Positions 55,074-64,000 of a stretch of DNA of 64,000 nucleotides are shown here, piece by piece (the stretch's first letter is position 1; the number at the start of each line of letters is the position of its first letter). The stretch is from the NCBI RefSeq assembly GCF_022429565.1, contig NZ_CP092487.1:3924001-3988000 (forward strand). Reading direction: 5' to 3'. The notes under the pieces were generated by a model, which was given only the letters and a program-made list of their open reading frames with translations, searched no databases and was not told the DNA's origin. The translations under genes and the position numbers were made by a program. This DNA is from Lutibacter sp. A64 (GTDB lineage Bacteria > Bacteroidota > Bacteroidia > Flavobacteriales > Flavobacteriaceae).

Positions 55074-56675
55074 ATGGATAAAATTATTAGAATTGGTACG
55101 CGCTCAAGTGAACTAGCACTTTGGCAGGCTAATACCGTTGCACAACAATTAGAGCATTTCGGTCATAAAACAGAAATTGTAAAAATAGATTCTTTAGGAG
55201 ATGTTGTTTTAGATAAACCTTTATATGAATTAGGAATCACTGGAGTTTTTACCAAAAATTTAGATATTGCTCTGTTAAATGGTGAGATAGATATTGCGGT
55301 GCACTCTTCTAAAGATGTACCTACAAAATTACCTGAAGGAATTGTGCAAGCAGCTTATATAAAAAGAGGTGATTTTAATGATGTATTGGTAATTAAAGAA
55401 GATGAAAATTTTTTCACACAAGATACAGCAACTATTGCAACTGGAAGCTTACGTAGAAAAGCACAATGGTTATATCGTTATCCACATCATAAAATTACAG
55501 GAATTAGAGGTAATGTAATTACACGTTTGCAAAAATTAGAAGAGAGCGATTGGGATGGAGCTATATTTGCAACTGCAGGTTTAAAACGATTAAAATTATT
55601 GCCTGAAAAAGAAAAGCATATAAAATTAGATTGGATGATTCCTGCACCAGCTCAAGGCGCTGTAATGGTTGTTGCTTTAGAAAAAAACGAAGAAATTTTA
55701 GAAGCTTGTAAAGAAATAAATCACGAAGAAACTGCAATTTGTGTTAAAATTGAACGCGATTTTCTACAAACTTTAGAAGGTGGTTGTACTGCTCCAATTG
55801 GTGCCTTGGCAATGATTTTTGATGATGAAATAAAATTTAAAGGCGCGTTGTTTAGTCCAGATGGAAAACAAAAAATGGAATTTTATAAGGAAGTTGCAGC
55901 AAACAATGCAACTGATTTAGGAAAGTTTGGTGCAAATTATATTCTAGAAAGAGGTGGTAAAAAAATAATGCGTCAAATAATTGATATAGAAAAATCGACA
56001 CTTATTTATTCTACAAAAAGCCTTTCTCACGATCAAACTAATTTGTTAAACTCAAAAATAGGAGTAACAAGTAGCGATTTTATAACAATTAGAAATAATA
56101 GACTAAGACCAATAGTGGTTAAAAAACCTCTTAAAAATGTGCTTTTTACGAGTCAAAATGCTGTAGAAGCACTGTTGAGCAATTTTTCTCCTATGGAATT
56201 AGATTTTGAAAATATCTATTGCGTTGGAAGAAGAACAAAACGATTGATAGAAAAGCGCATAGGTAAAGTTGCTCATATTGAAAATTCTGCAGAAAAACTT
56301 ACAGATTATTTAATCTCTAATTTAAAAGAAGATGAGGTTACTTTTTTCTGTGGAAATAAACGAAGAGATGAACTTCCAACTAAATTAACCGAAAATAATA
56401 TTAAAGTTAATGAGGTTGAGTGTTACCAAACACAACTAACACCAAGAAAAATTGAAGAAAAATATAAAGGAATCCTATTTTATAGTCCTTCAGGTGTAGA
56501 AAGCTATTTAAAAGAAAATGTAGCTAATGATATTGTGGCTTTTTGTATTGGTGCAACTACAGGAGAAGAAGCTAAAAAACACTTTAAAAATGTTGTTGTT
56601 TCAAAATTATCTACTGTAGAAAGTGTGTTAAAGTCTGTAAATAAGTATTTTGAAGATATTATTGAAAATAGTTAA
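55074..56675 (+). CDS. hemC: Fused hydroxymethylbilane synthase / uroporphyrinogen-III synthase
   Basis: A 533-residue fusion. Residues 1-300 are HemC (porphobilinogen deaminase): IGTRSSELALWQAN, RRKAQWLYRYP, IRGNVITRL, and the dipyrromethane cofactor Cys238 in LEGGCTAPIGA. Residues about 305-533 are a HemD-like domain: LFTSQNAVEAL, ENIYCVGRRTKRLIEK, FFCGNKRRDELP and ILFYSPSGVESYL. The chain thus makes and cyclises hydroxymethylbilane. It starts 1 nt after hemA and ends 43 nt before hemB. There is no separate hemD in the locus. Confidence 0.93.
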   Translation: MDKIIRIGTRSSELALWQANTVAQQLEHFGHKTEIVKIDSLGDVVLDKPLYELGITGVFTKNLDIALLNGEIDIAVHSSKDVPTKLPEGIVQAAYIKRGDFNDVLVIKEDENFFTQDTATIATGSLRRKAQWLYRYPHHKITGIRGNVITRLQKLEESDWDGAIFATAGLKRLKLLPEKEKHIKLDWMIPAPAQGAVMVVALEKNEEILEACKEINHEETAICVKIERDFLQTLEGGCTAPIGALAMIFDDEIKFKGALFSPDGKQKMEFYKEVAANNATDLGKFGANYILERGGKKIMRQIIDIEKSTLIYSTKSLSHDQTNLLNSKIGVTSSDFITIRNNRLRPIVVKKPLKNVLFTSQNAVEALLSNFSPMELDFENIYCVGRRTKRLIEKRIGKVAHIENSAEKLTDYLISNLKEDEVTFFCGNKRRDELPTKLTENNIKVNEVECYQTQLTPRKIEEKYKGILFYSPSGVESYLKENVANDIVAFCIGATTGEEAKKHFKNVVVSKLSTVESVLKSVNKYFEDIIENS

Positions 56676-56718
56676 AAGCTATAAATCAATACTTAATAAA
56701 TAATTAAATAGTATTAAA

Positions 56719-57681
56719 ATGAATAGAACCAGACGTTTACGTAAAACAGAAAATATTCGCCGCTTAGTTAGAGAAAATAAACTAACAATAGACGATTTAA
56801 TTTACCCTTTATTTATTGAAGAAGGTACAAATATTGAAGCAGAAATTGTTTCAATGCCAGGAATTAAGCGGTACTCTTTAGATACTATTTCAAAAGAATT
56901 AGATGAAGTTGTGGCTTTAGATATTCCTGCAGTATTGTTATTTGGAATTCCTTCAAAAAAAGATGATACCGGTTCTGAAACATGGAATGATGAAGGAATT
57001 ATGCAACAAGCAATTCGTTTTATTAAAAAAAATTACCCGAGTTTATATGTAATTACAGACGTTTGTTTTTGCGAATATACAAGTCACGGACATTGTGGAA
57101 TTATTCACGATAAAGATGTGGATAATGATGCAACTTTAGTAAATATATCGAAACAAGTAATTTCACATGCAAAAGCAGGTGTTGATATGGTTGCGCCTTC
57201 AGGAATGATGGACGGGATGATTGAAACTATTCGAGAAGCGCTTGATAATACAGGTTTTTCTAATTTGCCAATTATGTCGTATGCTGTAAAATACTCTTCT
57301 GCATTTTATGGACCATTTAGAGACGCTGCAGATTCAGCGCCAACTTTTGGAGATAGAAGAACGTATCAAATGGATCCTTCAAATAGAGATGAAGGTTTGC
57401 GCGAAGCAACTTTTGACGATCAAGAAGGGGCAGATATTTTAATGGTAAAACCGGCCTTAGCTTATTTAGATATTATTAGAGATTTAAAAAATAATTTTGA
57501 CCGTCCAATTGCGTGTTATAATGTAAGTGGAGAATATGCAATGATAAAAGCGGCAGCAGAAAAAGGGTGGATTGATGGTGAACGTGTAATGATGGAAAGC
57601 TTATTGTCTATGAAAAGGGCAGGAGCCGATATTATTATTACTTATTTTGCTAAAGAGGTAGCAAGATTATTAAAAAAATAA
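56719..57681 (+). CDS. hemB: Delta-aminolevulinic acid dehydratase
   Basis: A 320-residue porphobilinogen synthase. The zinc-type cysteine triad is present at C116, C118 and C126 ([14 protein letters not shown]), so the enzyme is zinc- rather than magnesium-dependent at that site. Schiff-base lysines K191 ([19 protein letters not shown]) and K244 ([10 protein letters not shown]) are intact. Length is standard. It sits 43 nt after hemCD and 6 nt before hemL in one strand run. Confidence 0.96.
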   Translation: MNRTRRLRKTENIRRLVRENKLTIDDLIYPLFIEEGTNIEAEIVSMPGIKRYSLDTISKELDEVVALDIPAVLLFGIPSKKDDTGSETWNDEGIMQQAIRFIKKNYPSLYVITDVCFCEYTSHGHCGIIHDKDVDNDATLVNISKQVISHAKAGVDMVAPSGMMDGMIETIREALDNTGFSNLPIMSYAVKYSSAFYGPFRDAADSAPTFGDRRTYQMDPSNRDEGLREATFDDQEGADILMVKPALAYLDIIRDLKNNFDRPIACYNVSGEYAMIKAAAEKGWIDGERVMMESLLSMKRAGADIIITYFAKEVARLLKK

Positions 57682-57687
57682 AACATT

Positions 57688-58980
57688 ATGAAATTAGAAA
57701 AATCCATAGAACTTTATACAAAAGGTAAAAAACATTTAGTTGGAGCGGTAAATTCACCAGTAAGGGCATTTAAATCTGTTGGTGGAGTTCCTATTTTTAT
57801 TGAAAAAGCCAAAGGAAGTAAAATTTATGATGTTGATGGAAATGAGTATGTTGATATGGTTTTATCTTATGGTCCAATGATTTTAGGTCATAGAAATAGT
57901 ACCGTTGAAAAAACTATAAAAAAATACTTAAAAAACGGATATACTTTTGGAGCTTCAACCAAAGGAGAAATAATACTAGCAGGCTTGGTTTGTGATGCCT
58001 TTCCTGGTATGGATAAAGTTCGTTTTGTAAACTCTGGTACAGAAGCTGTTTTAAGTGCAATTCGTTTGGCTAGAGCGTTTACAGGCAAAAATAAAATAAT
58101 AAAATTTTCTGGTTGTTACCATGGTCATTCCGATGCTTTATTGGTTGCAGCGGGTTCTGGTTTAGCAACATTAAGTATTCCTGGAAGTAAAGGAGTACCA
58201 GAAGAAGCTGTAAGAAATACGCTTATTGCAGAGTATAATAATATAGATAGTGTAGAAAAACATTTAAGAAAAGATGATGTAGCAGCTGTTATTATTGAGC
58301 CAATAGCTGGAAATATGGGTGTTATTCAACCAAATGAAGATTTTATTGAAGAATTAAGAGCATTAACAAAAGCTAGTGGTGTTTTATTAATAGCAGATGA
58401 GGTAATGACTGGTTTTAGATCTCAATTTGGAGGAGCACAAGAATTGTTAGGTTTTGAAGCTGATATTACTTGTTTAGGAAAAGTAGTAGGTGGAGGTTTT
58501 CCAGTAGGTGCTTATGGAGCAAGAAATGAAATTATGGAAATGGTTTCACCTCTAGGTGATATGTATCAAGCTGGAACATTGTCTGGAAATCCAATAGCAA
58601 TGTCTTGTGGTATTGCAACTTTAAAAGAATTAAAAAAACAAGATCCATATAAAGATTTTGAAAAAACTGCAGCATTTTTAGAGCGTGAAATGAAAGCTGC
58701 AGCCAAAGAAAATGGTATAGATTTACAAGTAAATAGATTTGGGTCTATGTTAAATCCATTCTTTACTAAAGAAAAAGTAGTAGATTTTAAAACAGCTCAA
58801 ACCAGTGATACCAAAAAGTTTAAAACATTCTTTTGGAAAATGATGGAGCACGGAGTATTCTTACCACCATCACAATTTGAATCTTGGTTTTTGGCAACTG
58901 CTATGACAAAAAGAGATATTTATAAGGTGCGTTCGGCAATACAAATAGCAATGAAAGCTGTTGCAGATAAATTTAATTAA
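57688..58980 (+). CDS. hemL: Glutamate-1-semialdehyde 2,1-aminomutase
   Basis: A 430-residue PLP enzyme that makes 5-aminolevulinate from glutamate-1-semialdehyde. The PLP lysine is K265 in TCLGKVVGGGFPVGAYG. Other blocks are NSPVRAFKSVGGVP, FVNSGTEAVLSAIRLARAFT and SGCYHGHSDALLVAAGSG. Length fits the family. It works directly after HemA, whose gene opens the same run. hemE follows after 69 nt that contain a short repeat but no terminator. Confidence 0.96.
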   Translation: MKLEKSIELYTKGKKHLVGAVNSPVRAFKSVGGVPIFIEKAKGSKIYDVDGNEYVDMVLSYGPMILGHRNSTVEKTIKKYLKNGYTFGASTKGEIILAGLVCDAFPGMDKVRFVNSGTEAVLSAIRLARAFTGKNKIIKFSGCYHGHSDALLVAAGSGLATLSIPGSKGVPEEAVRNTLIAEYNNIDSVEKHLRKDDVAAVIIEPIAGNMGVIQPNEDFIEELRALTKASGVLLIADEVMTGFRSQFGGAQELLGFEADITCLGKVVGGGFPVGAYGARNEIMEMVSPLGDMYQAGTLSGNPIAMSCGIATLKELKKQDPYKDFEKTAAFLEREMKAAAKENGIDLQVNRFGSMLNPFFTKEKVVDFKTAQTSDTKKFKTFFWKMMEHGVFLPPSQFESWFLATAMTKRDIYKVRSAIQIAMKAVADKFN

Positions 58981-59011
58981 AAGTTTGAGGTATCTAGTAA
59001 TAAATACTTAA

Positions 59012-59040
59012 TACCAACTATAAGATACCAACTACCAGAT
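59012..59040 (+). repeat. Short direct repeats in the hemL-hemE spacer
   Basis: The decamer ATACCAACTA occurs twice about 15 bp apart, next to related TACTTAATACC and AGATACT segments. The spacer shows no hairpin with a T tract. It is similar in style to the repeated spacer before rpoC but has a different sequence. No function is apparent. Confidence 0.4.
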
Positions 59041-59049
59041 ACTAAAAAA

Positions 59050-60075
59050 ATGATAAAAAACGATTTATTTTTAAGAGCATTAAAAGGAGAAACTGTTGAG
59101 CGTCCACCAGTTTGGATGATGCGTCAGGCAGGAAGATATTTACCAGAGTTTATAGCTATTCGTGAAAAATATGATTTTTTTACACGTTGTAGAACTCCAG
59201 AATTAGCTTCAGAAATAACAGTACAACCAATTCGTAGATATGGTATGGATGCTGCTATTTTATTTTCTGATATTTTAGTAATTCCTCAAGCTATGAATAT
59301 TGAGGTTGAAATGAAACCAGGTGTTGGTCCTTGGTTACCAAACCCTATTCGATCTCAAAAAGATGTAGACAATGTAATTGTGCCAGATGTAACTGTTGAA
59401 TTAGGTTATGTTATGGAAGCAATTAAAGCAACCAAAGAGTTGTTGAATAACGAGATTCCGTTAATTGGTTTTGCAGGTTCACCTTGGACAATTTTATGTT
59501 ATTGCGTACAAGGTCAAGGTTCAAAAAACTTTGATAAAGCTAAAGAATTTTGTTTTACACAACCAATTGCAGCGCATACGTTATTGCAAAAAATAACAGA
59601 TACAACCATTGCTTACTTAAAAGAAAAAGTAAAATCGGGTGTAAATGCTGTTCAAATTTTTGATTCTTGGGGAGGAATGTTATCTCCAACAGATTATCAA
59701 GAATTTTCTTGGAAATACATCAATCAAATTATTGAAGCATTAAAAGATGATGCGCCAGTAATTGCCTTTGGAAAAGGATGTTGGTTTGCATTGGAAGATA
59801 TGGCAAATTCAAATGCATCAGCTATTGGTGTTGATTGGACAGTTGCTCCAAAAGTGGCAAGAGCATTAACTGGAAATAAAGTAACTTTACAAGGTAATTT
59901 TGATCCAGTTCGTTTATTGTCGCCTCCAAAAGTAATTAAAACAATGGTGAAAGATATGATTGATGAATTTGGAAAAGATAAATATATTGTAAATTTAGGT
60001 CACGGAATTTTACCACACGTACCTTTAGATAATGCCAAAGCATTTATTGATGCTGTTAAAGAGTATAATAACTAG
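59050..60075 (+). CDS. hemE: Uroporphyrinogen decarboxylase
   Basis: A 341-residue cofactor-free enzyme that removes four carboxyls from uroporphyrinogen III. The N-terminal signature [17 protein letters not shown] and the second signature [20 protein letters not shown] are intact, as are [13 protein letters not shown] with its catalytic Asp and [11 protein letters not shown] near the C terminus. Length is usual. It is preceded by a 69-nt repeat-bearing spacer and followed by hemN after 75 nt. Confidence 0.96.
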   Translation: MIKNDLFLRALKGETVERPPVWMMRQAGRYLPEFIAIREKYDFFTRCRTPELASEITVQPIRRYGMDAAILFSDILVIPQAMNIEVEMKPGVGPWLPNPIRSQKDVDNVIVPDVTVELGYVMEAIKATKELLNNEIPLIGFAGSPWTILCYCVQGQGSKNFDKAKEFCFTQPIAAHTLLQKITDTTIAYLKEKVKSGVNAVQIFDSWGGMLSPTDYQEFSWKYINQIIEALKDDAPVIAFGKGCWFALEDMANSNASAIGVDWTVAPKVARALTGNKVTLQGNFDPVRLLSPPKVIKTMVKDMIDEFGKDKYIVNLGHGILPHVPLDNAKAFIDAVKEYNN

Positions 60076-60150
60076 ATAATAGAATTGAGATTTTAATATT
60101 GAATAGGATTTTATTACTCATTTTTTATTACTAACAACTCACTGCTAATT

Positions 60151-61509
60151 ATGAAGAATCTAATTCAAAAATATAATATTCCAGGGCCTAGATATACCAG
60201 TTATCCAACGGTTCCGTTTTGGGATAAAGAAGGAATTGTACAACAAGATTGGGAACGTACCGTTAAAAAATCTTTTGATGAAAGTAATGCTGTTGAAGGA
60301 ATTAGCTTATATATTCACCTACCTTTTTGCGAAAGTTTGTGTACGTTTTGTGCGTGTCATAAAAAAATAACAAAACGTCACGAAGTAGAACAACCTTATA
60401 TAGAAACTGTTTTAAAAGAATGGGATTTATACTGTGATTTATTGGTTGAAAGACCAAAAATTAGAGAAATTCATTTAGGTGGAGGAACACCAACTTTCTT
60501 TTCTTCAGAAAATTTAAAAAAACTAATAAACGGAATTTTTAAAAGAGCCGATAAGTTTGAAACTTTTGATTTTAGTTATGAAGGACATCCAAATCATACT
60601 TCAGAAGAACAATTACAAACTTTATATGATTTAGGTTCAAGACGAAATAGTTTTGGAATTCAAGATTACGATCCTAAGGTTCAAAAAGCAATACATCGTG
60701 TTCAAAGTTTTGAGCAAGTAAAACGTGTAAACGATTTGTCTAGAAAAATAGGTTATGAATCTATCAGTCACGACTTAATTTTTGGATTGCCTTTTCAAAC
60801 CGAAGAAAGTATACGAAATACTATAAAAAATACCATTGAATTAAAACCAGATAGAATAGCATATTATAGCTATGCACATGTACCTTGGATTAAAGGTGTT
60901 GGACAACGAGGTTTTGATGAAAATGATTTACCAAAAGATAATGAAAAACGCCATTTATACGAACTAGGAAAACAACTGTTTTTTGATAATGGTTATGTAG
61001 AAATTGGAATGGATCACTTTGCTTTACCAACAGATTCGTTACATAAAGCTATGAAATCTAAAAAATTACATAGAAATTTTATGGGATATACTGCAGGTAA
61101 AACAGAGTTGATGATTGGTTTAGGAATGTCTTCAATATCAGATTCTTGGTATGCTTTTGCACAAAATGAAAAAGAGGTTGATACCTATACTAAAAAAGTG
61201 AATAATGGAATTATACCAGTTTTTAGAGGTCATTTATTAACGGATACCGATTTAGTTATTCGAAAACATATTTTAAATTTAATGTGTAATCTAGAAACTG
61301 AATGGGGTAATGAGATAAGTGAAAAAGTAAAAACTGAAATTATTGAACGTTTACAAGAGATAATTGACGATGGTTTGGTTGAAGTTTCAAATACTAAAAT
61401 AACTGTAAAAGAAGAGGGAAGAATGTTTATTAGAAATATTTGTATGGCCTTTGATTTGCGTTTAATTGAAAATAAACCAGAAACCAGAGTCTTTTCTATG
61501 ACTATTTAA
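60151..61509 (+). CDS. hemN: Oxygen-independent coproporphyrinogen III oxidase
   Basis: A 452-residue radical-SAM enzyme. The [4Fe-4S] motif CESLCTFC has C60, C64 and C67 with C69 just after, as in true HemN rather than HemW. SAM and substrate blocks include EIHLGGGTPTFFS, FSYEGHPNHTSEEQL and FGIQDYDPKVQKAIHRVQ. The C-terminal HemN domain is complete. It makes protoporphyrinogen IX, which HemJ then oxidises. It is the last gene of the plus-strand heme run and is followed by a strong terminator. Confidence 0.95.
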   Translation: MKNLIQKYNIPGPRYTSYPTVPFWDKEGIVQQDWERTVKKSFDESNAVEGISLYIHLPFCESLCTFCACHKKITKRHEVEQPYIETVLKEWDLYCDLLVERPKIREIHLGGGTPTFFSSENLKKLINGIFKRADKFETFDFSYEGHPNHTSEEQLQTLYDLGSRRNSFGIQDYDPKVQKAIHRVQSFEQVKRVNDLSRKIGYESISHDLIFGLPFQTEESIRNTIKNTIELKPDRIAYYSYAHVPWIKGVGQRGFDENDLPKDNEKRHLYELGKQLFFDNGYVEIGMDHFALPTDSLHKAMKSKKLHRNFMGYTAGKTELMIGLGMSSISDSWYAFAQNEKEVDTYTKKVNNGIIPVFRGHLLTDTDLVIRKHILNLMCNLETEWGNEISEKVKTEIIERLQEIIDDGLVEVSNTKITVKEEGRMFIRNICMAFDLRLIENKPETRVFSMTI

Positions 61510-61534
61510 GTGTAATTATAAAAATACTTAACTT

Positions 61535-61567
61535 AAACTCGAACATTTAAAATGTTCGAGTTTTTTT
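61535..61567 (+). terminator. Terminator of the hem operon
   Basis: A 13-bp perfect stem (AAACTCGAACATT at 61535-61547, with 61551-61563) and a TAA loop lead into a T tract, closing the hemA-to-hemN transcript. Confidence 0.92.
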
Positions 61568-61730
61568 ATGCATAATATGTTGTAAAACCTATCTAGCATA
61601 TATTTTGTTAAGTGTATTAATATGTTTTTAAGGTTAAGTTTTTTACAAATCAAATATTATTAAATTTTTTAAAGGAAACTCTTGCTAGAATATAAAGCTC
61701 AACATATTTAATATTGGGCTATAATTTTTG

Positions 61731-61738
61731 TAAATTTG
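61731..61738 (+). promoter_or_regulatory. -7 box of the E2 gene
   Basis: TAAATTTG matches TAnnTTTG, 23 nt before the ATG at 61762. The region 61568-61730 is AT-rich with no gene. Confidence 0.5.
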
Positions 61739-61761
61739 CCGAACTTAAAAAAACACACATA

Positions 61762-63078
61762 ATGGCAAAATTTGAAGTAAAAATTCCTAAAATGGGTGAA
61801 AGTGTTGCAGAAGCAACTATAACTTCTTGGTTAAAAGAAGTTGGCAGTAGTGTTGAACTAGATGAGGCAATTGTTGAAATTGCAACAGATAAAGTAGATT
61901 CTGAAGTGCCAAGCGAAGTTGAAGGAACTTTAGTAGAAATATTGTATGAAACAGATAGTGTAGTTAAAGTAGGTGATACTATTGCAATAATTGAAACTCT
62001 AGGAGAAAGCGAAAGTACAGGTACTACAGATGAGGTTGTGGCTGTTGAAGAAGCCAATGCTATAGAAATTGAAAAAGAAGTAAATGAAGCTATAGAAACA
62101 ATTAGTATAGAAAAAGTTTCTAAGTCAGGTAAATTTTATTCACCATTAGTAAGAAATATAGCAGAAACTGAAGGTATTACAATGGAGCAATTAGAAGCTA
62201 TTGTTGGTACAGGAAAAGATAATAGAGTTACAAAAGACGATATTTTTGCATATATAGAAAGTGGTAAAAAACAACTAGATTCAACTGAAAATAAAAAAGA
62301 ACCTGTTGTAAAAAATGTGGTTGAAGAGAAACCTTTAGTTAAGCAAGCTGTTCCGGTTTCAGTTAATGGAGGTGATGAAATAATTGAAATGAGTAGAATG
62401 GGTAAGTTAATATCCAATCATATGATAGCATCTACTCAAACATCGGCTCATGTACAATCTTTTATAGAAGTAGATGTTACTAATATAGTTAAGTGGAGAA
62501 CTAAAATTAAAGATCAGTTTCTTGCTAGAGAAGGTGAAAAAATCACATATACTCCAATTTTTATGCAAGCAGTTGCAAAAGCAATTAAAGAGTATCCTAT
62601 GATTAATATTTCTGTTGATGGAGATAAAATTATCAAAAGAAAAAATATTAATTTGGGTATGGCTGCTGCATTGCCTGATGGAAATTTAATAGTTCCTGTA
62701 ATTAAAAATGCCGATCAGTTAAATTTAGTTGGAATTACCAGAGCTGTAAACGACTTGGCTTCTAGAGCTAGAAGTGGAAAATTGAATCCCGATGAAATAC
62801 AAGATGGTACGTATACCGTTACAAATGTTGGAGGTTTTGGTAGTGTTTTTGGAACACCTATTATCAATCAACCACAAGTAGCAATTTTAGCTTTAGGAGC
62901 GGTTAGAAAAGTACCTGCTGTTATTGAAACTCCGGAAGGTGATTTTATAGGAATAAGACATAAGATGTTTATTTCGCATTCTTACGACCATAGAGTTGTA
63001 AATGGTGCTTTAGGAGGAATGTTTATAAAAACAATTAAAGATACTTTAGAAGCTTGGGATGTAAATGCTAAATTTTAA
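61762..63078 (+). CDS. 2-oxo acid dehydrogenase E2 (branched-chain type likely)
   Basis: A 438-residue dihydrolipoamide acyltransferase. One lipoyl domain (1-75) carries K44 in EIATDKVDSEVPSEVEGT; a peripheral-subunit-binding domain lies at about 125-165 (YSPLVRNIAETEGITMEQL). The acyltransferase core (about 205-438) has the catalytic His near 410 in SHSYDHRVVNGALGG. The single lipoyl domain and the sequence differ from pdhC, suggesting the branched-chain keto-acid dehydrogenase; 2-oxoglutarate dehydrogenase E2 is the main alternative. The E1 genes are not here. The ATG at 61762 follows the -7 box by 23 nt. Confidence 0.85.
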   Translation: MAKFEVKIPKMGESVAEATITSWLKEVGSSVELDEAIVEIATDKVDSEVPSEVEGTLVEILYETDSVVKVGDTIAIIETLGESESTGTTDEVVAVEEANAIEIEKEVNEAIETISIEKVSKSGKFYSPLVRNIAETEGITMEQLEAIVGTGKDNRVTKDDIFAYIESGKKQLDSTENKKEPVVKNVVEEKPLVKQAVPVSVNGGDEIIEMSRMGKLISNHMIASTQTSAHVQSFIEVDVTNIVKWRTKIKDQFLAREGEKITYTPIFMQAVAKAIKEYPMINISVDGDKIIKRKNINLGMAAALPDGNLIVPVIKNADQLNLVGITRAVNDLASRARSGKLNPDEIQDGTYTVTNVGGFGSVFGTPIINQPQVAILALGAVRKVPAVIETPEGDFIGIRHKMFISHSYDHRVVNGALGGMFIKTIKDTLEAWDVNAKF

Positions 63079-63137
63079 GACTACTAATTAATAGTAAAAC
63101 ATACTCTTATTTTTTTACTAAAAGAATACAATTTATT

Positions 63138-63189
63138 ATACTCATATTTTTGGCTCTATGTTTTTTAGAAGCATATAAAATATGAGTAT
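63138..63189. repeat. 13-bp inverted repeat between E2 and the MscS gene
   Basis: ATACTCATATTTT (63138-63150) and its complement (63177-63189) enclose a 26-nt loop. It may be a weak terminator for the E2 gene, but no T tract follows. Confidence 0.35.
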
Positions 63190-63248
63190 TTAATAATTAC
63201 TTTAAAAACATTAGTTTTAAACAACTTAATTTTACTAAAAATTATAAT

Positions 63249-64000
63249 ATGATAAATTCTATTGAATTTTTTGATTACGCTAACTTTATTAAAGAAGTTT
63301 TAATAGATAAGGGAATATCTAATTTTTGGGCAGAACTATTAAATTTAATTATTACATTAAGTATTATTGGGTTAATTGCTTTTTTTTTAGATAGGGTTTT
63401 AAGAAGGTTTATTATTAAAGGTTTTGATGTGTTTTCAGTAAAAACTAGCACTACGTTTGATGATTTTTTAGTGCAAAGTAAATTTTCAAGATATTTTGCT
63501 CACATAATACCTCTTATATTTTTAAAAGCTTTTGTACCGCCAGTTTTAAAAGATTTTACATTTCTATTTACCAGTTTTGACGATGTAATTAACATATATA
63601 CCATAATTTTAATTGTAAAGATTGTAAGGAGTTTTTTAAGATCGACTCAACGGTATTTAAGAACAAAAGAGCGTTATAAAGACAAACCTTTAGAAAGTTA
63701 TGTGCAGGTTGCAATGATTTTTTTATGGGGATTAGCAATTATTTTTATTATTTATCAACTAACAGGGAGAGATATTTTAAGCTTTGCCACATTAGGTGCT
63801 GCTTCTGCAGTAATATTGTTAATTTTTAAAGATACTATTTTAGGCTTTGTAGCGTCAATTCAGGTTTCTGTTAATGATATAGTTAGAATTGGAGATTGGA
63901 TTGCTTATACTAAATTTGGAGCAGATGGTACCGTTACAGATATAAATTTAGCCTCAGTTCGCGTACGTAACTGGGATAATACCTTTACTACTATACCTAC
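63249..64000 (+). CDS. Mechanosensitive channel, MscS/YbdG-like, 5' part
   Basis: The first 250 codons of a mechanosensitive-channel-family protein; the gene runs off the window end. It starts [19 protein letters not shown], has several membrane helices (about 28-50, 78-95, 108-125, 150-170), and then the MscS pore-lining and beta-domain segment: [63 protein letters not shown] (in excerpts). The GDWI...GADG form is typical of the YbdG/MscM branch. It is a likely osmotic-shock channel. No ATG occurs in frame closer upstream. Confidence 0.88.
   Translation, partial: MINSIEFFDYANFIKEVLIDKGISNFWAELLNLIITLSIIGLIAFFLDRVLRRFIIKGFDVFSVKTSTTFDDFLVQSKFSRYFAHIIPLIFLKAFVPPVLKDFTFLFTSFDDVINIYTIILIVKIVRSFLRSTQRYLRTKERYKDKPLESYVQVAMIFLWGLAIIFIIYQLTGRDILSFATLGAASAVILLIFKDTILGFVASIQVSVNDIVRIGDWIAYTKFGADGTVTDINLASVRVRNWDNTFTTIP

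Noticed and set aside
1-64000. CRISPR arrays, tRNA or rRNA genes, prophage or complete insertion sequences
   Set aside because: No regularly spaced repeats, transposase or integrase frames, or tRNA-like cloverleafs were seen.

Overview
The window looks like the chromosome of an aerobic, low-GC member of the Flavobacteriaceae (Bacteroidota). The evidence is the AT-rich sequence, the recurring TAnnTTTG-type -7 promoter box, the near absence of Shine-Dalgarno sequences, and proteins of flavobacterial type (TlpA lipoprotein, OmpA protein, HemC-HemD fusion, MocR beside a TonB receptor). I cannot name the genus. I see no rRNA, tRNA, CRISPR array, phage or complete insertion sequence. Almost all sequence is in intact genes; the two end genes (rplK and an MscS channel) are cut by the window edges.

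Layout. 1-10.6 kb: ribosomal stalk and RNA polymerase genes rplK-rplA-rplJ-rplL-rpoB-rpoC plus a DUF3467 gene, with hairpins before rpoB and before rpoC. 10.6-14.0 kb: a MocR-type regulator that lacks the PLP lysine, divergent from a TonB-dependent receptor. 14.0-16.1 kb: a small self-contained transcription unit for a basic 37-residue peptide, then a TlpA-like lipoprotein. 16.1-25.6 kb (minus strand): nnr; tgt-lptF/G-EamA-accA; rluF; two small membrane proteins; cbpA-cbpM; a tandem Usp protein. 25.7-33.5 kb (minus): DUF2130, DUF502, pdhA-pdhC, gcvP. 33.6-39.7 kb: a UbiA-like protein and methyltransferase, Nif3 and a cysteine-free zinc-ribbon relative, lpxK-punA, a periplasmic thioredoxin. 39.7-46.5 kb: an OmpA protein with exact 23-residue repeats, sixA-ppx, pdxH, a sodium symporter, recR and a glycosyltransferase.

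46.5-50.9 kb holds iorA-iorB-ACD, a probable route from aryl-pyruvates to aryl-acids with ATP made by an ADP-forming acyl-CoA synthetase. IorA lacks the usual C-terminal ferredoxin domain, and a perfect palindrome lies upstream. 51.1-61.5 kb is a heme locus: araC-hemH-hemJ on the minus strand, divergent from hemA-hemCD-hemB-hemL-hemE-hemN. It encodes every step from glutamyl-tRNA to protoheme, and a repeated motif sits at the divergent promoters. 61.7-64 kb: a 2-oxo acid dehydrogenase E2 and the start of a mechanosensitive channel.

Most of the window is conserved housekeeping. The points most worth a second look are the 37-residue peptide unit, the ferredoxin-less IOR/ACD operon, the lysine-less MocR with its candidate operator, the repeated motif in the heme divergent region, the 23-residue OmpA repeat, and several enzymes that have lost textbook metal sites (Tgt, the zinc-ribbon relative).
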